Positions 42,206 to 51,375 of a stretch of 64,000 nt of DNA are shown here, in pieces. The position numbers were made by a program, and so were the translations under genes. The notes beneath the pieces are model-generated. The model worked only from the letters and a program-made list of their open reading frames with translations, was not told the origin of the DNA and ran no database searches. This stretch comes from an uncultured Dorea sp. GTDB lineage: Bacteria; Bacillota; Clostridia; Lachnospirales; Lachnospiraceae. Every line of letters starts with the position of its first letter. The stretch's first letter is position 1. The stretch spans positions 23,317 to 87,316 of the forward strand of contig CAJTZE010000006.1 in the NCBI GenBank assembly GCA_910584265.1, read 5' to 3'.

Positions 42206-42877
42206 ATGGCAGAGATTTACTATATTGAAGATGATGATACCATTGCGGATATTGTGAAAAAATATCTGGAACAGAAGGGGAATATGGTATTGATATTTCA
42301 AGGAATTGCAGAGGCATTTGATGCGTTAAAGCAGCGTGTACCGGATTTGGTTTTGATGGATTTTAATCTGCCGGACGGAAGAGGGGATGATTTCTGCAAA
42401 ATGCTGCGCGCCAGGTGGAGAGAACTTCCGATTATGTTCCTGACGGTGCGGAATGATACCTGCGATGTTATATCTGGATTTCAGAACGGTGCGGATGATT
42501 ATATTACAAAGCCCTTTGAACTGGAGGTGCTTTATTCCCGTATTCTGGCTCTATTGCGCAGAGCCGGAAATACAGCGGAGCAGTTTCTCTCTTGTGGCAG
42601 CGTTCAGATTGACAGGGCCGGAATGAAGGTTTTTGAAAACGGTAAGGAGATTCATGTGAGCTATACAGAATATGAGCTTCTTCTTACATTGATGCGGAAT
42701 ATGGGAAAAACGGTTACGAGAGAGCAGCTGTTGGAGAAGATTTGGGATTGTAGCGGCAACTATGTAAATGATAATACACTGACGGTAACGATGAAACGGC
42801 TGAAGGAGAAGCTGCATAAGCCCTCCTGTATCAAAACAATCCGAAGTTTTGGATATCGGATGGAGGAGGAAGCATGA
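42206..42877 (+). CDS. OmpR-family response regulator
   Basis: 223 residues. Receiver with 'YYIEDDDTIADIVKKYL', phospho-Asp in 'LVLMDFNLPDGRG' and 'YITKPFELEVLYSRI'; winged helix with 'VSYTEYELLLTLMRNMGK', 'VNDNTLTVTMKRLKEKL' and 'IKTIRSFGYRME'. GGAGG SD. Its stop overlaps the kinase start (ATGA). With the kinase and ABC exporter it forms a four-gene unit typical of peptide-antibiotic sensing and detoxification. Confidence 0.9.
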   Translation: MAEIYYIEDDDTIADIVKKYLEQKGNMVLIFQGIAEAFDALKQRVPDLVLMDFNLPDGRGDDFCKMLRARWRELPIMFLTVRNDTCDVISGFQNGADDYITKPFELEVLYSRILALLRRAGNTAEQFLSCGSVQIDRAGMKVFENGKEIHVSYTEYELLLTLMRNMGKTVTREQLLEKIWDCSGNYVNDNTLTVTMKRLKEKLHKPSCIKTIRSFGYRMEEEA

Positions 42878-44073
42878 ACAGGGAGATGGATCATAGAAGG
42901 AATATAGTAATGATGCTGTCGGCCTGCCTTTTGGCAGTGTCCCTGGCAGCATTTTGTTTTACCAGCTATTACAGCCGCTTGCAGTTTCAAATGACTGGAT
43001 ATCTATGCAGGGAAATTGTGGAGAGACAGCCAGAGAGCAAGCAGGCGGTGATGGAGGCTTTGAAAGGACTGGAACAATATTCAGAAAAAGAGCCGGAAAA
43101 TATGTTAAGCCTCTTTGGGTATCGACAGTCAGATTTTCTGAGACTGTACCCGGGAGGATTGGCCTTTGCAGCTTTGGGGACCGTTCTTTTTGCGGCTTGT
43201 ATGTTAATGGTTATCCGTCAGCATGATAAGAGATTTCAGAACCGGATTCTTATGCTGACCGATTATCTGGAAAAGGCCGCAAATCCAGAGGAGGCTGATT
43301 TTCTGCTTGCCGGGCCGGACGGAACGGGTATGGAGGAAAATCTATGTTCCTGTCTTCAGGATGAAATATACAAAACAGTGACAACGCTGTATCAGACCAG
43401 GGAGGAAGCCCTGCAGGCAAAGAAAAATTATGCGGAGAATCTGGCCAATATTGCCCATCAATTAAAGACGCCGATTACAGTTATTTCCCTGTCTGCGCAG
43501 ATGATAGAGGAAAAAGCGTATTCCGAATATACGGCCGGGATTCGGAAACAGGCGGAAAGGCTTGCTTACCTAGAGGAGTCGCTGCTGGTATTATCCCGCA
43601 TTGATGCAGGGACGCTGGAACTGAAACGGAACGAGGCAGATGTTTTTACACTGCTTATGCTGGCATCTGACCATCTACAGGAGCTGGCTGTGCAGGCGGG
43701 AGTGGGTATAGATGTTCAGGAAATGGGAGAAGTATCTGTTAACGTGGATTTGGATTGGACGATGGAAGCGGTGATGAATTTTATTAAGAATTGTGTGGAG
43801 CATGCACCTGCAGAAACGATGGTCTGCTGTTCCTATGAGGAGAATCCCTTATACGTGCAGATTAGGATATGGGATGAAGGAGAGGGCTTTGCAGAAGAAG
43901 ACCTTCCGTATTTGTTTGAACGGTTTTACTGTGGAAAACGAGGAAAGAAACATGGCGTCGGGATAGGACTTGCGCTGGCTGAATCTATTGTTGAGATGCA
44001 GAATGGTATCATCAGCGCTTATAACCGCCCGGAAGGAGGAGCATGTTTTGAGATTCGGTTCTATTGTCACTGA
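42874..44073 (+). CDS. Sensor histidine kinase
   Basis: 399 residues. TM1 ~12-30, an external loop of ~65 residues, TM2 ~85-110, then HisKA 'LANIAHQLKTPITVISLSA' (phospho-His) and HATPase with 'VMNFIKNCVEHAP', 'IWDEGEGFAEEDLPYLFERFY' and 'GVGIGLALAESIV'. Partner of the regulator it overlaps. The stimulus is unknown; a larger sensing loop than in BceS kinases argues for direct sensing. Confidence 0.9.
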   Translation: MNREMDHRRNIVMMLSACLLAVSLAAFCFTSYYSRLQFQMTGYLCREIVERQPESKQAVMEALKGLEQYSEKEPENMLSLFGYRQSDFLRLYPGGLAFAALGTVLFAACMLMVIRQHDKRFQNRILMLTDYLEKAANPEEADFLLAGPDGTGMEENLCSCLQDEIYKTVTTLYQTREEALQAKKNYAENLANIAHQLKTPITVISLSAQMIEEKAYSEYTAGIRKQAERLAYLEESLLVLSRIDAGTLELKRNEADVFTLLMLASDHLQELAVQAGVGIDVQEMGEVSVNVDLDWTMEAVMNFIKNCVEHAPAETMVCCSYEENPLYVQIRIWDEGEGFAEEDLPYLFERFYCGKRGKKHGVGIGLALAESIVEMQNGIISAYNRPEGGACFEIRFYCH

Positions 44074-44162
44074 GATGTCACTTTGCTCTGCTATGATATG
44101 CATGTAACAGGAAATTGCAGAGAAAAATATCCGCATAGGCGGAATATGATCGGAGGTAAGCG

Positions 44163-44849
44163 ATGGAACTGCTGAGATGTGAGAAGCTGTCAAAAATATA
44201 TGGCCGGGGAGAAGGCCGGGTTACGGCCTTGGATGAAATTGACCTATCTGTAGAAGGGGGGGAATTTACAGCGGTTGTGGGAGCGTCTGGTTCGGGAAAA
44301 TCAACGCTTTTGCATATATTGGGGACTGTGGACAAGCCGACAGGCGGAAGGGTGACAGTTGAGGGGGTGGATATCGGGAAATTAAGCCTGGCGGATTCCG
44401 CTGTATTTAGAAGAAGGAAGGTAGGGTTGATCTATCAATTCTATAACCTGATTCCCACGCTGACGGTGGAGAAAAATATTCTACTGCCTATGCTGTTAGA
44501 TAAGAGGAAGCCGGATAGAGATTATTTTGATAGTATTGTGAATACACTGGGGATAAGAGAGAAGCTGGGCTCTCTTCCGCATCAATTGTCCGGAGGACAG
44601 CAGCAGAGGGCGGCGATTGCAAGGGCGCTGATTTATCGCCCTGCGCTTCTGCTTGCGGATGAGCCTACCGGAAGCCTTGACCGGAAAAACGGAAAGGAGA
44701 TTGTGGATTTATTAAAACTGTCAAACAGGAATTTCAAACAGACCATTATCCTGATTACCCATGATGAAAGGATTGCGCTGGAAGCAGACCGTGTCATAAC
44801 CTTAGAGGACGGCAGGATAATCAGCAGCGAAAGAAGGGGGCAGTTATGA
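44163..44849 (+). CDS. ABC transporter ATP-binding protein (LolD/MacB/BceA type)
   Basis: 228 residues. Walker A 'GASGSGKSTLLHILG', Q-loop 'GLIYQFYNLIPTLTVEKNI', signature 'LPHQLSGGQQQRAAIARAL', Walker B 'LLLADEPTGSLD', H-loop 'IILITHDERIA'. Strong SD (GGAGGT) 5 nt upstream. Energises the following FtsX-type permease, with which it shares a 4-bp overlap. Confidence 0.93.
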   Translation: MELLRCEKLSKIYGRGEGRVTALDEIDLSVEGGEFTAVVGASGSGKSTLLHILGTVDKPTGGRVTVEGVDIGKLSLADSAVFRRRKVGLIYQFYNLIPTLTVEKNILLPMLLDKRKPDRDYFDSIVNTLGIREKLGSLPHQLSGGQQQRAAIARALIYRPALLLADEPTGSLDRKNGKEIVDLLKLSNRNFKQTIILITHDERIALEADRVITLEDGRIISSERRGQL

Positions 44850-47050
44850 TGTGGAAGGAGTATTCAACGAGCTATCTGAAACATAACCGCGCTTCCGGCA
44901 GATCTATCATGGCCGCGGTTTTTGTGGCGGCACTGCTTTTATCCCTGCTGCACAGTCACGCCTATAATCTGTGGAGAGATGAAATAAACAGGATTACAGC
45001 GAAAGAGGGAGACTGGCAGGGGCGTATTACAGGAAGGATAACAGAACAGGAGTTGTCTGTAATCAGAAATTTTGCCAATGTAGAACATGCAGGTGTCAAT
45101 GAAGAACTGTCAGAGGGTGCAGAGAAAACCGTTGATATTTATTTTAAAAACCGTCGGAGAATCTTTCAGGATATGCCGCTGATTGCAGAAGAACTGAGGA
45201 TATCAGAGGAGCATATGTCGTATCATCTGGAGCTATTGTCCAGATACCTTGTTCATGACCCGCAGGATTTTACGCCGCCTCTGTTGATGAGCTTTTATCT
45301 GGCGGTACTGGTTATTGTATCCGTTTCCTTAATTCTGATCATCCGTAATTCCTTTGAACTGACTATGCAGGCAAGGATCCATCAGTTTGGGATCCTTTCC
45401 AGCATTGGAGCGGCGCCAAGACAGATAAGAGCCTGCCTTCTGCAGGAGGCGGCTGTGCTCTCTGTGCTGCCGATGCTCTTTGGAAGTATGCTTGGCATTG
45501 CTGTCAGCTGCGGTGTAGTACAGGCGGCGAAGCTGTATATAGGAAATGTTTCAGAAAAAACAGAGACGGTTTTCTGCTATCATCCGCTGGTGATTGTGAT
45601 TACGATTCTTTCCGCTGGTGCGGTTGTACTTTTTTCAGCGTGGCTTCCAGCAAGAAAGCTCAGTAAAATGACGCCATTAGAGGCAATCCGAAACGCGGGC
45701 GGGATTCCATTGTGCAGACAGAAGCATTCGCCGGTGCTTTCGGTGTTGTTTGGAATCGAGGGAGAGCTGGCAGGAAATGCGTTAAAAGCAAGAAGAAAAT
45801 CAATGAGAATTGCCTCCTGGTCGCTGATGCTTTCTTTTTTAGGGTTCTCAGTGATGCTCTGCTTTGTGACACTTTCGGATATCAGTACCAGATATACGTA
45901 TTTTGAGCGGTACCAATATGCGTGGGATGTTATGGCATCTGTAAAGGATACCCCGATAGAGGATTTTAGGATGACGGAAGAGTTACAGGAACTTTCCGGG
46001 GTGCAGGATGTTATTGTCTATCAGAAGGCGGAGGAAATGTGTCTGATACCGGAGGCGGAGCAGAGTAAGGAACTGGCTTCTCTTGGCGGATTGGGGACAG
46101 TTACGGAGAGTGTCAGCATAGATAAGAATGGAAGATTTCAGGTCAAAGCGCCTATTGTGATAATGGATGATGCCAGTTTCTTAAACTATTGTGTTCGGAC
46201 AGGGAACACAGCAGATGTAAATGGAGCATTGGTCTATAATCAGGTTTGGGACAGCCTGCACAGCAATTTCCGGGAGCGGGAGTATCTTCCTTTTGTACAG
46301 GAAACGAGGAGAACCAGCATTTTGTATGGCAGGGGTCAGGAAGAGAAGACTTTGGAGATACCAGTTTTAGCTTATGTACAGGAACTGCCGGTTCTCCGTG
46401 AGGAGTATGAGGATTATGCACTGGTGCATTTCGTGTCACTGTCTATGTGGAAAGGCATGAAGGAATCTCTGGGAGAGGCAGAGCCGGACAGCTATGTCAG
46501 GATTCTGTCAGACGGTAGTAAAAGTCTTACAGATTTAAACAGGCTGGAAAAGACGGCGCTGGATTATATGAGGGCAGAATATGAGGTACAGAGTGAGAAC
46601 CGGATTCAGGAGAAGATGGATAATGCCAGAATGATTCAAGGCATGAAGGTGATTATGGGAGGATTCTGTGTTCTTCTTGCTTTGATTGGGATTGCTAATG
46701 TATTTTCCAATACATTGGGATTTCTGCGCCAGAGAAAACGGGAATTTGCAATGTATATGTCTGTTGGACTAACACCCTCTTCCATGAGAAAGATATTCTG
46801 CATAGAGGCATTTGTCACAGCAGGCAGACCGATTCTCATTACCCTGCCGCTTACAGCAGCGTTTATTCAGTTTGCCGCCGCGGCAAGTTTCTTGGAGCCG
46901 GAAATATTCTGGCGGGAAGCGCCGGTAGTACCGGTTCTGGTTTTTGCGGCAGTGATTGCAGGATTTGCGGCACTTGCATATTATATAGGCGGGAAACGTC
47001 TGCTTCAATGTGATTTGAACGAGGCGCTGCGGAATGATACGATGATATGA
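44846..47050 (+). CDS. FtsX-family ABC transporter permease
   Basis: 734 residues with about eight membrane helices: one near the N-terminus (~25-42), three around 155-285, one near 325, and three at the C-terminus (~605-720). It has two FtsX-like blocks ('QFGILSSIGAAPRQIRACLLQEA', split; 'FAMYMSVGLTPSSMRKIF') and a soluble outside region of ~250 residues between them. This fits exporters or detoxifiers of antimicrobial peptides controlled by the upstream kinase. Substrate unknown. Confidence 0.85.
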   Translation: MMWKEYSTSYLKHNRASGRSIMAAVFVAALLLSLLHSHAYNLWRDEINRITAKEGDWQGRITGRITEQELSVIRNFANVEHAGVNEELSEGAEKTVDIYFKNRRRIFQDMPLIAEELRISEEHMSYHLELLSRYLVHDPQDFTPPLLMSFYLAVLVIVSVSLILIIRNSFELTMQARIHQFGILSSIGAAPRQIRACLLQEAAVLSVLPMLFGSMLGIAVSCGVVQAAKLYIGNVSEKTETVFCYHPLVIVITILSAGAVVLFSAWLPARKLSKMTPLEAIRNAGGIPLCRQKHSPVLSVLFGIEGELAGNALKARRKSMRIASWSLMLSFLGFSVMLCFVTLSDISTRYTYFERYQYAWDVMASVKDTPIEDFRMTEELQELSGVQDVIVYQKAEEMCLIPEAEQSKELASLGGLGTVTESVSIDKNGRFQVKAPIVIMDDASFLNYCVRTGNTADVNGALVYNQVWDSLHSNFREREYLPFVQETRRTSILYGRGQEEKTLEIPVLAYVQELPVLREEYEDYALVHFVSLSMWKGMKESLGEAEPDSYVRILSDGSKSLTDLNRLEKTALDYMRAEYEVQSENRIQEKMDNARMIQGMKVIMGGFCVLLALIGIANVFSNTLGFLRQRKREFAMYMSVGLTPSSMRKIFCIEAFVTAGRPILITLPLTAAFIQFAAAASFLEPEIFWREAPVVPVLVFAAVIAGFAALAYYIGGKRLLQCDLNEALRNDTMI

Positions 47051-47123
47051 TAACATTGTGCGGTTATAGATAATATACTTGTATATGCAATAGACTGATT
47101 TTCTATATGTGTTTTCATAATGT

Positions 47124-47152
47124 TTGCAATTAGGATTGTATGATGATATAAT
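47124..47152 (+). promoter_or_regulatory. Promoter for the 47179 gene
   Basis: TTGCAA (47124-47129) and TATAAT (47147-47152) with a 17-bp spacer, 26 bp before the ATG. Confidence 0.6.
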
Positions 47153-47178
47153 TAAAATAATCATCATAAGAGGAGAAC

Positions 47179-47745
47179 ATGACCATGATCGAGAAAAGGG
47201 CAATTGCAAAATGGTTTCGATATCTCCTTCCGATTATCCTGATACTTGTAATTGTTTTTGCTGTAATTGGGCACAAACAGGGCGGTGCCGATTTGGAGCG
47301 GCAATCGCGGGCAGCTCTGAAGCGGCTTCTTTCCTGCACGCTGCAGCAGGCAGAGGATTTTGATGCGGCGGCAGAGACAACTCAGGCGGTCATGGAATCA
47401 ATGTCGGACAGCGGAACCGGGTTGACACAAGACATTAACAAACTACAGGATTATCTCATAGAACAGTTTGGTGATTATATGACAAATGAATGCATTGAAA
47501 AGCTTGCAATGGATCGGATCTTTTATCAAAGTGCTGCATTGGCTAAACAGTTCGATTCCGACATTGAAGCTAGTGAAATGGAACTTGTACAATGTGCTGG
47601 TGAACAAGAACGTTACACTTTTTCAGTGGAAATAAAAACATCGGCGGGCGATTCTGTTGCAGCTGCAAAGGGGATAATTTCAATGAAAAAAGACAAAGAC
47701 AAGTGGAAGGCATCCCGCATTACTCTGACTATGATTCCTTCTTAA
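47179..47745 (+). CDS. Unrecognised membrane-anchored protein
   Basis: 188 residues: N-terminal helix 'YLLPIILILVIVFAVIG' then an outside, mixed alpha/beta domain with two cysteines. 'KLQDYLIEQFGDYMTNECIEKLAMDR' and a beta-rich end ('YTFSVEIKTSAG...DKWKASRITLTM') resemble NTF2-like folds of anchored lipoproteins, but no family is certain. AGGAG SD before ATG 47179; the second ATG at 47185 is also possible. Confidence 0.65.
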   Translation: MTMIEKRAIAKWFRYLLPIILILVIVFAVIGHKQGGADLERQSRAALKRLLSCTLQQAEDFDAAAETTQAVMESMSDSGTGLTQDINKLQDYLIEQFGDYMTNECIEKLAMDRIFYQSAALAKQFDSDIEASEMELVQCAGEQERYTFSVEIKTSAGDSVAAAKGIISMKKDKDKWKASRITLTMIPS

Positions 47746-47803
47746 TTAGGAAAAACCATATTAATCAATAATCGTTTTTTATTTCTATACTGGAGGAAAT
47801 TGT

Positions 47804-48058
47804 ATGAGTGTAACATATTATAGGATCAAGGATCTTAATTTGATTGGTAAAATGCAGGACAATATTCCGTATATTTATATAACAGAGCAAGGATGGGCAG
47901 CAGATACTAACAATATTCTTATGGATCGGATTATGGGATATGATGAAACCGAACCGAAGGGTTCGCCATATGCGATTGGAAATAGTAGTATTATGGAACT
48001 TGTAGAAGAGATTAGTGAAGATGAGGCAGAACGATTCATTAAGACTAACGAGAGATAA
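47804..48058 (+). CDS. Unrecognised small cytoplasmic protein
   Basis: 84 residues, acidic, no signal or membrane segment. GGAGG precedes ATG by 7 nt. 58 bp after the previous gene and probably co-transcribed. Begins 'MSVTYYRIKDLNLIGKMQ' and ends in an acidic helix (EEISEDEAERF). No family recognised. Confidence 0.6.
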   Translation: MSVTYYRIKDLNLIGKMQDNIPYIYITEQGWAADTNNILMDRIMGYDETEPKGSPYAIGNSSIMELVEEISEDEAERFIKTNER

Positions 48059-48132
48059 TTATTAAATTAAGAAAAAAGTATTGACGAACCGGGAGAAGAG
48101 GGTATATTTTCTCGACTGTTGAAAGTCAAAGG

Positions 48133-48162
48133 TGCCGCGCAGGATATGCGCGGCATTTTTTT
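48133..48162 (+). terminator. Strong intrinsic terminator
   Basis: 9-bp stem TGCCGCGCA/TGCGCGGCA, loop GGATA, then seven Ts (48156-48162). Ends the 47179-48058 unit. A promoter-like TTGACG-N16-TATATT at 48081-48108 lies just upstream, so a ~45-nt transcript is conceivable. Confidence 0.85.
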
Positions 48163-48194
48163 GAAAAATTGAGAAAGGGATGCGGTTATTGTAT

Positions 48195-48749
48195 CTATAG
48201 TATTTTTAATTCCTGGTAGAGCCGGCCTATGGGGAGGCCGACCACGTTGTTGTAGTCTCCTTGTATGGATTTTACATGGACAGAGAAATCTCCCTGAATA
48301 CCATATGCACCGGCTTTATCCAGAGGATCTCCGGTTGCGGTATACTGAAGCAGATCCTCCCGGCAGATGGGATAGAAGGTTACATGAGTGCATTCATAGA
48401 AGGTGTTGATGGCTGTTCCCTTTATGATGGATACTCCGGTGTAGACCTGATGGGTTCGGTCAGCCAGCATAGACAGCATGTCTAAGGCTTCTGACTCATC
48501 AGCTGGCTTGCCAAGTATTTCGTCTTTATAGACAACGATAGTATCTGCACCGATGACTACATCGCTTATATCCGCGTGCTTTTTCCACACATCCATTGCC
48601 TTCTGCCTGGCAAGTTCCATTACGATATCGGACGGTGCAGATTCGGTAATGGTTTCTGTTATGGCGGATGGAATTACGGTAAAATCAAGCCCGGTGCGGG
48701 CAAGCAGCTCTTTCCGCCTTGGGGATGCGGAAGCAAGGATATATTTCAT
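48195..48749 (-). CDS. maf: Maf family nucleotide pyrophosphatase
   Basis: House-cleaning nucleoside triphosphate pyrophosphatase acting on dTTP/UTP or modified NTPs; linked to septum inhibition in Bacillus. 184 residues. 'YILASASPRRKELLARTGLDF' begins the protein (SxSPRR substrate loop), 'VVIGADTIVVYKDEILGKP' holds the catalytic Asp, and 'KAGAYGIQG' is near the end. Stands alone on the minus strand. Confidence 0.93.
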   Translation of the reverse strand: MKYILASASPRRKELLARTGLDFTVIPSAITETITESAPSDIVMELARQKAMDVWKKHADISDVVIGADTIVVYKDEILGKPADESEALDMLSMLADRTHQVYTGVSIIKGTAINTFYECTHVTFYPICREDLLQYTATGDPLDKAGAYGIQGDFSVHVKSIQGDYNNVVGLPIGRLYQELKIL

Positions 48750-48827
48750 AGTGATACCTCTTTTCTTTTTGGATTCTCTGAACTATAATACCATTATAAA
48801 CAGAAAATGAACAGGAGGAAATACAGG

Positions 48828-49370
48828 ATGTATATCAGTGAGATTGTTACGACGGTTCCTGAGAATGTAACGGAGCGCGTACCGTTAGAGCAGGAGGTGT
48901 ATAAGGTATTTAAAAAGCTTGGGATTTCTTTTGAACGGGTGGATAATGACCCGGCGGCATCTATGGAGGAGTGTGCGGACGTGGGAAAGGTACTTGGTTC
49001 GCCTGTCCGCAAGGATGTGTTTTTGTGTAACCAGAAGAAGACAAGCTTCTTTCTGCTTGTGATGCCGGAGGAGAAGGCATTTGATGCCGCTTCCTTTAGT
49101 AAGAAGCTTGGGGTATCCCATATGTCCTTTGCATCTCCGGAGCATATGTGGGAATATCTAGGGACGAAACCGGGATCTGCAAGCGTGGTGGGACTCCTGA
49201 ATGATAAGGACGATTATGTACAATTGATTCTGGATAAGGAAGTGGCTGAGGCTGAATATTTTGTATGTAATACGGGAATCAATACGACGCATTTGAAGAT
49301 TAAGACGCAGGATCTGATCAAGAAATTCCTGCCGTATACTCACCACAGGCCGAGGATCGTGGATTTATAG
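48828..49370 (+). CDS. YbaK/ProX-type aminoacyl-tRNA deacylase
   Basis: Single-domain trans-editing protein that clears misacylated tRNA (Ala- or Cys-tRNA-Pro in known members). 180 residues from ATG 48828, set by AGGAGGA 9 nt upstream. 'EVYKVFKKLGISFERVDNDPAASMEEC', 'VRKDVFLCNQKKTSFFLLVMPEEKAFD' (Lys essential in the family) and 'PGSASVVGLLNDKD' are the ProX/PrdX signatures (quoted in pieces across residues 20-130). Confidence 0.85.
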   Translation: MYISEIVTTVPENVTERVPLEQEVYKVFKKLGISFERVDNDPAASMEECADVGKVLGSPVRKDVFLCNQKKTSFFLLVMPEEKAFDAASFSKKLGVSHMSFASPEHMWEYLGTKPGSASVVGLLNDKDDYVQLILDKEVAEAEYFVCNTGINTTHLKIKTQDLIKKFLPYTHHRPRIVDL

Positions 49371-49381
49371 GAGGCGTTTGT

Positions 49382-50083
49382 ATGCGGAGAATGGAATCGG
49401 AAGAGTTAGAGGGAATCCTCTCGAAACGGCGGGGAGAAGAAAGGCTGGATCTGTCGGACTTGGAATTTGGGGACATGGATTTTAGGGGAAAAGACCTCCA
49501 TAATATAGATTTCCGCGCCTGTATGTTTCTTAATGTGATTTTTGACGGTGCGGATCTGTCTGGTTCCAGTATTGAAAATGCAAGGCTGGACGGGTGCTCC
49601 CTGCGGGGGGTGAATTTCCGCGGCGCATACATGAAGGGAGCCTGTATGCGGGGCTGTGATATGACCAGCTGCGACATCAGCGGTGCGGATCTGTTTGCGG
49701 CAGTGCTTGAGAAGGCAGTGCTTACGGATATTATTTCCGATGAGGATACCAAGTGGTTCCGGATGCACTGTCCGGAGACCGGGCCGATCCTTGGATATAA
49801 GAAGTGTGTCAACGACCGTTTGGTTCAGCTTTTGATTCCGGCAGATGCAAAGCGGACCTCGGCAACTATGCCGAGCTGCAGATGTAACAAGGCGAAGGTG
49901 CTGACGATCAAAAGCTTTGACGATACGGAGGAATTTGACGAGGCATGGTCGCTGGTAGACGAGAATTTTGTGTACCGCAAGGGCCAGTGGGTGGAAGTAA
50001 AGAACTTTAATGAGGACCGGTGGTTTGATTCTACTACAGGGATCCACTTCTGGCTGACTAAGGCGGATGCGATCGGATATTAA
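49382..50083 (+). CDS. Pentapeptide-repeat protein with C-terminal extension
   Basis: 233 residues. Residues ~18-115 follow the A(D/N)Lxx pentapeptide pattern ('FGDMDFRGKDLHNIDFRAC', 'ADLSGSSIENARLDGCSLRG', 'ADLFAAVLEKAVL'), predicting a right-handed quadrilateral beta-helix. The C-terminal half ('CNKAKVLTIKSFDD', 'WFDSTTGIHFWLTKADAIGY') is a separate domain of unknown role. GGAGG SD. 11 bp after the ProX-like gene. No quinolone-resistance inference is justified from sequence alone. Confidence 0.8.
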   Translation: MRRMESEELEGILSKRRGEERLDLSDLEFGDMDFRGKDLHNIDFRACMFLNVIFDGADLSGSSIENARLDGCSLRGVNFRGAYMKGACMRGCDMTSCDISGADLFAAVLEKAVLTDIISDEDTKWFRMHCPETGPILGYKKCVNDRLVQLLIPADAKRTSATMPSCRCNKAKVLTIKSFDDTEEFDEAWSLVDENFVYRKGQWVEVKNFNEDRWFDSTTGIHFWLTKADAIGY

Positions 50084-50090
50084 GAATTAC

Positions 50091-50174
50091 CTGCGCGGAT
50101 GGGTTCTGCCCTTTCTGCTCCGGGGCGCTGCCTGCAGCTTCCGCGGAGCGGCAGAGCAGAACGTGTCCGCGCAG
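50091..50174. repeat. Long imperfect inverted repeat between convergent genes
   Basis: 50091-50122 pairs with 50144-50174 (CTGCGCGGA ... TCCGCGCAG at the base, TTCTGC/GCAGAA in the middle, CTCCG/CGGAG at the tip), about 31 bp per arm. It fills the gap between the pentapeptide gene and the DUF4317 gene and probably terminates both; an AT-rich run follows on the plus strand. Confidence 0.75.
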
Positions 50175-50179
50175 ATTAT

Positions 50180-51304
50180 TTATTTTGCATTGACGGAGAT
50201 CCCGTTTACTTCAACCTCGTCGTCGATGGGGATGACCAGGCATTTTCTGCCGTCAATGATCTGAATATCAACAAGGTCTGAGCGCTCAGGATTTACGTTG
50301 ATGACAACCTCGGGCGTTTTGATGCTGAATTTTCTTGTCTCGGCAATGTTGGAGGCAAGAAGAGAACCGCGGGCACCGATGGTTTCGTTGTAATCCTTTT
50401 CAAAGGTTTCCAGCTTCTCTTCCGGGATACCGCTGCTGGTCAGAAGCTTTCTGACTTCTTGCTTTCCAAGCTCTAAGGGCTCCGGCTCTTCCCTGGATTC
50501 CTCGATCATTTCATTCAGATTCTCATGGATCGTGCGGATGACAGAGTAATCGCAGTCTTCCTTTAATGTGTTTACAATGATATCCTGAAAGAATTCCTTC
50601 TGGCTTCCTGCGCTCATAACCTCGCTGCAGCCAAGCACGGAGGTTACAAAGTAATCCTGCAGTTCTTCCGGCTTCTTGGAATAGAACAGGAGATGGTGAA
50701 GGTCAGGGGACCGGTCGTTAAATGCCGGGAACAGGAATCCGTTTGCCGGTTCGCCTACCACCCAATCGCGGATACGGTCCTGAATGCTGTTGGCGGCAGG
50801 ATTGTAGCAGAGTCCGGCTTTGGATAACGCTACAGGGCAGATACAGCAGAGGATATGCTCGTATACGTTATCGGAAGCGTCGAACATCTCGCTTCCGTCA
50901 AGCGCCCTGCCGGGTATATCGTAAACTGCATGGATGAGCAAAATCAGATAATGCTCCCCGAAATCATAATATTCAATTACCTTATCATAAAACTCTTCCA
51001 GAAGGATATCGTCGGTGAGCTTGCTTTCTTTCAAATTACGGATAAATTCCTGTGTTCCGCCGGACAGCTCCTGCTCCAGAGGAAATTCCATATGTATCAG
51101 GTTCTTCCCGATGGTGCCGGAAAGAGCCTTTTTAAAAATGTCAAAATATTTGAAGGTCTCCTCTTCGGGAAGAGAGAGGAAGGCTTCTTTAAATTCCAGC
51201 CGTTTTTCCTTATCGCCGTCTACATAACAGCCGCAGATGCGGGTGACGGCACAGTTTTCCGGTGAAAATTGTTTGCGGATTTCCAATACTTCTTTTTTAT
51301 TCAT
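50180..51304 (-). CDS. DUF4317 family protein
   Basis: 374 residues, cytoplasmic, common in Lachnospiraceae and of unknown function. It begins 'MNKKEVLEIRKQFSPENCAV' and continues 'TRICGCYVDGDKEKRLEFKE', the family start; the C-terminus carries a conserved 'KCLVIPIDDEVEVNGI'. No enzymatic motif is evident. Own promoter on the minus strand. Confidence 0.8.
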   Translation of the reverse strand: MNKKEVLEIRKQFSPENCAVTRICGCYVDGDKEKRLEFKEAFLSLPEEETFKYFDIFKKALSGTIGKNLIHMEFPLEQELSGGTQEFIRNLKESKLTDDILLEEFYDKVIEYYDFGEHYLILLIHAVYDIPGRALDGSEMFDASDNVYEHILCCICPVALSKAGLCYNPAANSIQDRIRDWVVGEPANGFLFPAFNDRSPDLHHLLFYSKKPEELQDYFVTSVLGCSEVMSAGSQKEFFQDIIVNTLKEDCDYSVIRTIHENLNEMIEESREEPEPLELGKQEVRKLLTSSGIPEEKLETFEKDYNETIGARGSLLASNIAETRKFSIKTPEVVINVNPERSDLVDIQIIDGRKCLVIPIDDEVEVNGISVNAK

Positions 51305-51337
51305 GATCGTACTCCATTCTATCTGTAAAGTGTTACT

Positions 51338-51366
51338 ATCTTAGCATATCCGGTGAGATTTTGCAA
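51338..51366 (-). promoter_or_regulatory. Promoter for the DUF4317 gene
   Basis: Minus strand TTGCAA (51361-51366) and TAAGAT (51338-51343), 17-bp spacer, 34 bp before the ATG. Confidence 0.55.
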
Positions 51367-51375
51367 AAGGGGCAG

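Noticed and set aside
49382..50083. Qnr-type quinolone resistance protein
   Set aside because: Only about half the protein has pentapeptide repeats and the C-terminal half is a different domain; the repeat alone does not support a Qnr call.
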